Shown here: in pieces, positions 35,001-41,000 of the stretch | How the letters are laid out: each line of letters begins with the position of its first letter | Numbering within the stretch: position 1 is the first letter of the stretch | Assembly (NCBI GenBank): GCA_038501625.1 | Contig: JAZAYU010000359.1 | Location: 421,447-485,446, forward strand | From: Corbicula japonica | Lineage: Eukaryota; Mollusca; Bivalvia; Venerida; Cyrenidae | Length of the DNA stretch: 64,000 nt | Direction of reading: 5' to 3' | Program-made: the position numbers and the translations under genes | The notes under the pieces: model-generated | What the model was told of the DNA's origin: nothing | Seen by the model: only the letters and a program-made list of their open reading frames with translations | Database searches by the model: none

Positions 35001-38000
35001 CCTAGCAACTGATTGGTGCAAGTCTCTAGATGATATTGCTGACACTGTCCGGTTGAGTCATGGAAATGTCCTTATAATAGAGACCCAGGACTTGAACATG
35101 AATAAGGTATGTGAGAGCTGGGTTCCTCGTCTGCGTGTGAACGTCATATGAACATCATCGACGTCGCGGAAGTGCTCCGTACATGACATATCGGGTTATT
35201 CAAATGGATCAGAAAACATATATATGTTTGTTTATTTTACATATATTTATATGTCCTGGCAGTGGAATTGTCATATTTTTATGTCATATATTTAATTACT
35301 GAATCATACGGAAAATAAAAAAGATATCATGACAGTCCTGGAACTTTTTGACAGTCCCTCGTATTTTCCATCAATGGTTAATAAGATTTATCTCAAAGAA
35401 CTACAACGTAATAAAGCGAACACTTCAGAAAAGCAAGCAAACTTTCTTGGTCTAAATCTGTACAATGGAAATGGTTACGTCACTACTAAAATATATGATA
35501 AAAGAGATGGTTTTAGTTTTAATATAGTAAATTTTGTAAAAGGCGATGTTCCTCGTGCACAATTTTATATCTCACAGCTTGTTCGCTTTTCAAGGGTTTG
35601 CAACGATGTTAATGATTTCAATGAACGTTATCTTTGTATTTATTTACAGAAAAACTTCTAAAACAAGGTTATTGGTATCATAAATTAAGGAAAACATTTT
35701 GCAAGTTTTATCGCCTATATCCATATTTAATTCAAAAAAGCAATGTTAATTTCTCCCATTTATTCGTAAAAAAACGTCTGTAAATTCGAAAAGAAAGGTA
35801 ACCAATATGATATTCTGCAGCTCTCTGCAGGCCTGGTGATTATCTGCATTATGCTTACATGTACCTCTTTGGTTGCACGACGATGGCAGGGGTTTAAGAG
35901 TTTTTAAAGGTTTATGGGAAAATCTTTTCTTAAAAGAACCTAGAAGCTAGAATTGTTTCTTTTATCCTTGTCATCGTGTTCTTGCTGATTTTACTCCAGG
36001 TGCTCTGGTCTCGGTAAGATCACTGAGTACCCGCCCTTTGGCTTTGCAATGCTATTAGCTTCCTATCTTTGATATGTTTGCGTGCGTTTGCATGCAACTT
36101 TAAAGAGCCGATGGGCTAGTTGGAGTTATTTCACCAAGACAACTTGTACTTGTTTTGTGATTTCAGAACCGGTTGGGGCGAGTGTGAGGTTGGTGCACCT
36201 TAGAACCTGGTTTAAACACCCAGCGGCAATTTGTTTTGTAACTGACCGTTCCAAGGCGGTAACCCCTCGTGTTCTCACTTACTTGTTTATGGCGTCTATT
36301 TTGAAACCGATTATTGGAATATCATGCTCTCTTTTCCTCTCTACTTTTTGGCTGTGTGAGGAGGCTGTGTCTGCTGGATGTGGCCATTCCTGATATGCTT
36401 ATTTCACTTTTTTGTCACCATTGAGCAGTTGTTCACAGGTGAGCGACCCAGGGTCAAATTGTTTTATAGTTTTTTTTTGTTTACATAATTAGTGGGCATT
36501 CGTTTGCATTATTATTATGTCGGTTATTTCAGATTGTTTTAGGAATGTGCCACATCTCAGAAAAACATATCGTTCACAGAGACTTAAGAACTGCAAATGT
36601 TCTGGTAAAGTCTTTATTGCCAATACAAGTACAAGTGGCTGACTTCGGCCTAGCAAAGCGTGGTGTTTTATGTCCGCAAGGAATAGGTAAGTAGAAACAT
36701 TAAATAGATGAAAAGGGTAGTCACAAAATACATGGCAATGTTAACTGTTTGGCGTTTTTATCTTGTTTCAATGTTTGTCTGTCTTTGTCAGGGATTGATT
36801 AAGCGCTTATCCGCTACAGGCGGTGAAGCCCGAAAGTTGTTAAACAATGCGTTCGGTAAACGATTCATAAGTGATTTTTATGCGCTTAGCTAGGTTGTTA
36901 TGTAGTATAAGAACCGCGTTGGTGATTCGAGGTTTATTAGATTTAACTACATGATAGCAAAATATTCTTTCAATACACCACATACATTGTATATTGAATG
37001 ACGATAAAACTTCCAGCTTTAATTAAATTGGAAGTTAACGATAAGCTCCGTACTCTACCGAATTATATGAAAGGTTTAGGTTTATTGTCTTTTTCGCAGG
37101 ATATTTTGTTTATTAAATGGTCAATACATAAGTCATTATAAGGATGAATACGGTCAAAATTTAACGGTACCGTAATGGTTTTGCTTTTGATGTAAATGGT
37201 GTACAAAATTTTCATGTTTACTATAAATAATTAAAACTAGGTAATACGGCATTACAGGTGGGAAAAGAATTGAAACGACTATAAGTATTTTACACCTTTA
37301 ATAATTATTATACATTCAGTTTATTGAATTTGAAGAACCAGGATACATAAATGTAACGTACAATAATTATAAACTTACGTATTTGTTTCTGTAAATGACA
37401 GACATATGTAAAGTGCTATGATTTAATAATATGTCGAAAGTATATTAAATTTCGTATTCAAAAATAAACTTGAAAGTTTGTCATATTTACCACAACATAT
37501 CTTAGTTTTGTACATTATTTATCTACGAAAACCATACTATAATCTCTAGAATATTCATATCACGAAACAAACTTATTGAAATGACGATATGGAAATATAC
37601 CTAATATATAACATTTTATAACTCACTATCCAGTAAACAATTGTAGTGATTAGAACCTTCATTACATTCTCTTTCTTTTATTTACATTTTTTTTTTCGAT
37701 TTCTACATGTACATGAATGTATTATACTTTATACAATATAATTAGAACTTCGTTGCGTTACTGCCACGGTCATGAAAAAATTATGTTACTGGGCTGTACA
37801 ACTTTAACATTATGAGCTAAAATGACAATATATAACTTCCCTGTTTTGTGGAATATCCCAAAAATATATAATTACACAAGTACATTCGGGGCTCATTGCG
37901 TAAAATCGGAGTATAAAAGAACAAAACCTTTATTTCCAAGTTATCAAAACCTTTTAGGTAATTCAAAGATGTTTGCATAACATTAGCATGCGTGAAGTTT

Positions 38001-41000
38001 ATTCTAATACTCATCGAATCCCATATTCACATGGTGTTGTTTTCTTTTCAATTAAGCTCTTAAATTCTATATATAAAGATTAAAAATTGCAAAAAAATCC
38101 ACATTAAAATAAATACTCATACAAAAATCATCAACCGACGTTTAAACAACAATTTTCTGACTTTATAAGCGGTAGTAACCGCCCTCTCCACAGCTCCTGT
38201 TTTTATTACTCGCATGTTATTGTTTTACTGGCGTCGTGTTTTTCCAAGTGTATTTTCACTAGTTGTTTTGTGTATTTGCTTGTACTTTTATTCGTTATTT
38301 TGCACGGCGATGATTTGTTAGTTCGCCAGGATTTTTTGTCTGGGTTTTATTGTCTTAATGCTTGGCGTTATTGGGTTAGACCTCGGCGCCAGTGCACACC
38401 TTGTTTGTGCAAGGCCTGACAAGAAAGGCTCTGTAACAAATCGATGTTTTTGTATAAAGTGGCGATTAAGACATGTTTAAAGACAAGAAAACAGACGACT
38501 ATCTCGGTGTCGCCCCTAGCTGTGTCTAAGCAGGGAAATGTGCGATGTAAATATAGTCTAATTTTGCGCCGACAAGGAGTAGTTGAATGTGGTTGAAGGC
38601 AATAGCGAACCTAATGCGCAGACAAATGTGTATTTCAGATGTTGTCGTTTGAAAGGTTTTATTGTTATTTGTCAGGGTTGTTATTGACTTTGGTCATCAC
38701 AGGTCTGCATTTGGGCTGAATGATTCCCATTAACAATGAATAGGCAAGTTTATTTTGGTTCCGGCAATAAGATGGCTAAGAACCCACTTGTACGCAACCT
38801 GTTCTTCACATATGTCACATTTGCATTTAAGAATTCCACCATAAATGACAATCAGGTGAAAGATCAGGTTATTGTTCTTGTAATAATGTTTGTTTTCACT
38901 GTTCCATTATTTGCGTTCCAGGTCGCTACCATCTTTAACTGAAATAGATGAGAAAAAATCAAAGTTCGGTCACCGCAAGTAAACGAAACGGCCTAAATAT
39001 TCGTACATGACCATATTCTGACATGGAACTCGGCTGTCTGATTTGAAGCTCAAAAATAATTTTACAAATCACTCAACAATCAAAGATTTATAGGTCGTCC
39101 AATATGACTTTTCAAGCTGTGTACTCGTCCAACGTGTCCAAATATATTCCCGTATTGTACAGTAAAACGTCTAATAACCTTTATATTCTACATCTAATAA
39201 ATGAAGCATGACTTTTCAAGCGTTTAAAGACTATTCCATATATATTCCATATTGTATAGTCCGGTTTTACGCATTGAGCCGTGAATGTTCTTTTGTATTT
39301 ATAGATTTTTGGAATATTCCGCAAAATAGGGATGTTGGGTATTTCCATCATAGTTCATAATGTTAAAATTCTACCGCACTATAACAAACGGTTTCATGGC
39401 CGTGGCAGTTACGCTTCTGATTTCTTGTAATATGACATAAGTGTTGTGCGTTCGAATCCCATGAGGAGATTTTATTTTTGTCTGTTTTAAATGTTGTTTT
39501 TTATCAATACATTCATCTAGACACCGACATAAATGACATTAAACCGTACAAATTTCGAGTAAGCTTTCATCAAGCGAGTTGATAAAATGTCGCAATATCA
39601 GTAACAACAAGTGTAAACTGATCGCCAAGATTCACAGTTGTCAACGCTCCTTCGGTACGGAGGTGGATGGGGTCAGGGGGCAAGCTGCTCAACAAAAATG
39701 TATTGTTAAAAATGAAATGAACATGAACAAAAATAAAGTGGGTTGCAAAATATAAAGATAAAACAATTAAATACTATTTAAAATAATATCAAATGAACTA
39801 AATTAAAATTATAAAAAAGGAAATGAGACAAAAATAAAGTCACTTTTATTGGATTCGAACATGTAATATTTTGCTTCATAGCCCGAGATCTTATCCACTG
39901 AGCTATTGCGTCGTGACTAAATTTTTGCTGCTTTGAATTGATTATTATGTCATATAAGTAAAGTAATTTAACGGTAACTTTGTAAAATGACGCACTTTAC
40001 CTATTTAGTACAATAACAGTGGACTTGTCCGAAAGGTCACAGCTCACGGGTCAAAATCGAACTATAGTTGCGTCATATTGCCTGCATCAAATGTATGATA
40101 TTTTCATTCGGATCATTTTTTACGGTCAACGGCTTTTATCGTTGTAAAACAATGGTAAAGTGCATTTGCACTTAATCATCCAATATGAAAAACATACGGA
40201 CTTTTTTGGATCCAATACGGGAAAATATTGGACGGTCACGTGGTACAATTAAAGGACGCTAATTGGATGAATTTACTAGATGTAGAATAATTGTAGCTAT
40301 CAAAATTATACCAGATTGAACGTATGATCCAAGTTAACACAAACGTATCACTTAACAATCAGATTAACACCAAATTAATTAAAACAAATGGTTTAACTGT
40401 GGTCTATAGTTATGATCAATCGTCGATATTTTTTATAGTTTCGATTTTTAACTGATCCAAAAGAGATTCATTTCATTGTGCGTGTTATTCAAACATTCGA
40501 GTTTTTCCGAGTAATGTGTTCTAATTTATCCAAATTGGGGATCACATACCTTTATCGGTGACAATATTCCGTCTGATAGGGAGCCCCGGATGGGGCTGAT
40601 AGGATATTGTCGGAAGCGCAAAATTAGTTCATAGCAGCGTTCTCTCGGAAAGCGTTCTTATAAGGGCTGGGCGGTAAATAACACCCCCGGTATTTTCCGG
40701 TGGTATTTACCGGTATTTCCCGCCCTGGAAAATACTCCCCAAAGTGGCACATACTGGCAAATACTACTCAGATGAGTGTTTTGCCTTAAAATACTACAGA
40801 AATCTTTACTTAGTTGACTGTTATTAATGTATAATCATAAAATAATTAGATAACTCAGATATTTTAATGCAATTTCATAGCAGGTGATCACTTTAAGCAC
40901 TTAAAGTAAAAATAAATCTTAATTTCTCTTAAAGAACTGTCTTTTTTTTAATAAGAACCTAAAAATACAGCAGGTAATAAATTAATGCTGATCCACCTAT

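Larger units (their letters stand above)
33697..36415 (+). mobile_element. Penelope-like retroelement copy split by a mariner
   Basis: Blocks 33697-34367 and 35362-36415. The first has RFIAYSSSCTTTKLSVLLT-like sequence (33720-33790) and, at 34207-34370, MGTNCAPLVADLFLYCDERH and TSRYLDDFFNNENN. The second resumes with FPSMVNKIYLKELQRNKANT, the FLGLNLYNGNGYVTTKIYDK block (to about 35500), QFYISQLVRFSRVCNDVNDF, the KLRKTFCKFYRLYP region and the 3' module, ending with GATATGCTTATTTCAC. Among the better preserved copies, but frames are shifted between blocks. It lies in the intron before kinase exon 36533. Confidence 0.85.
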
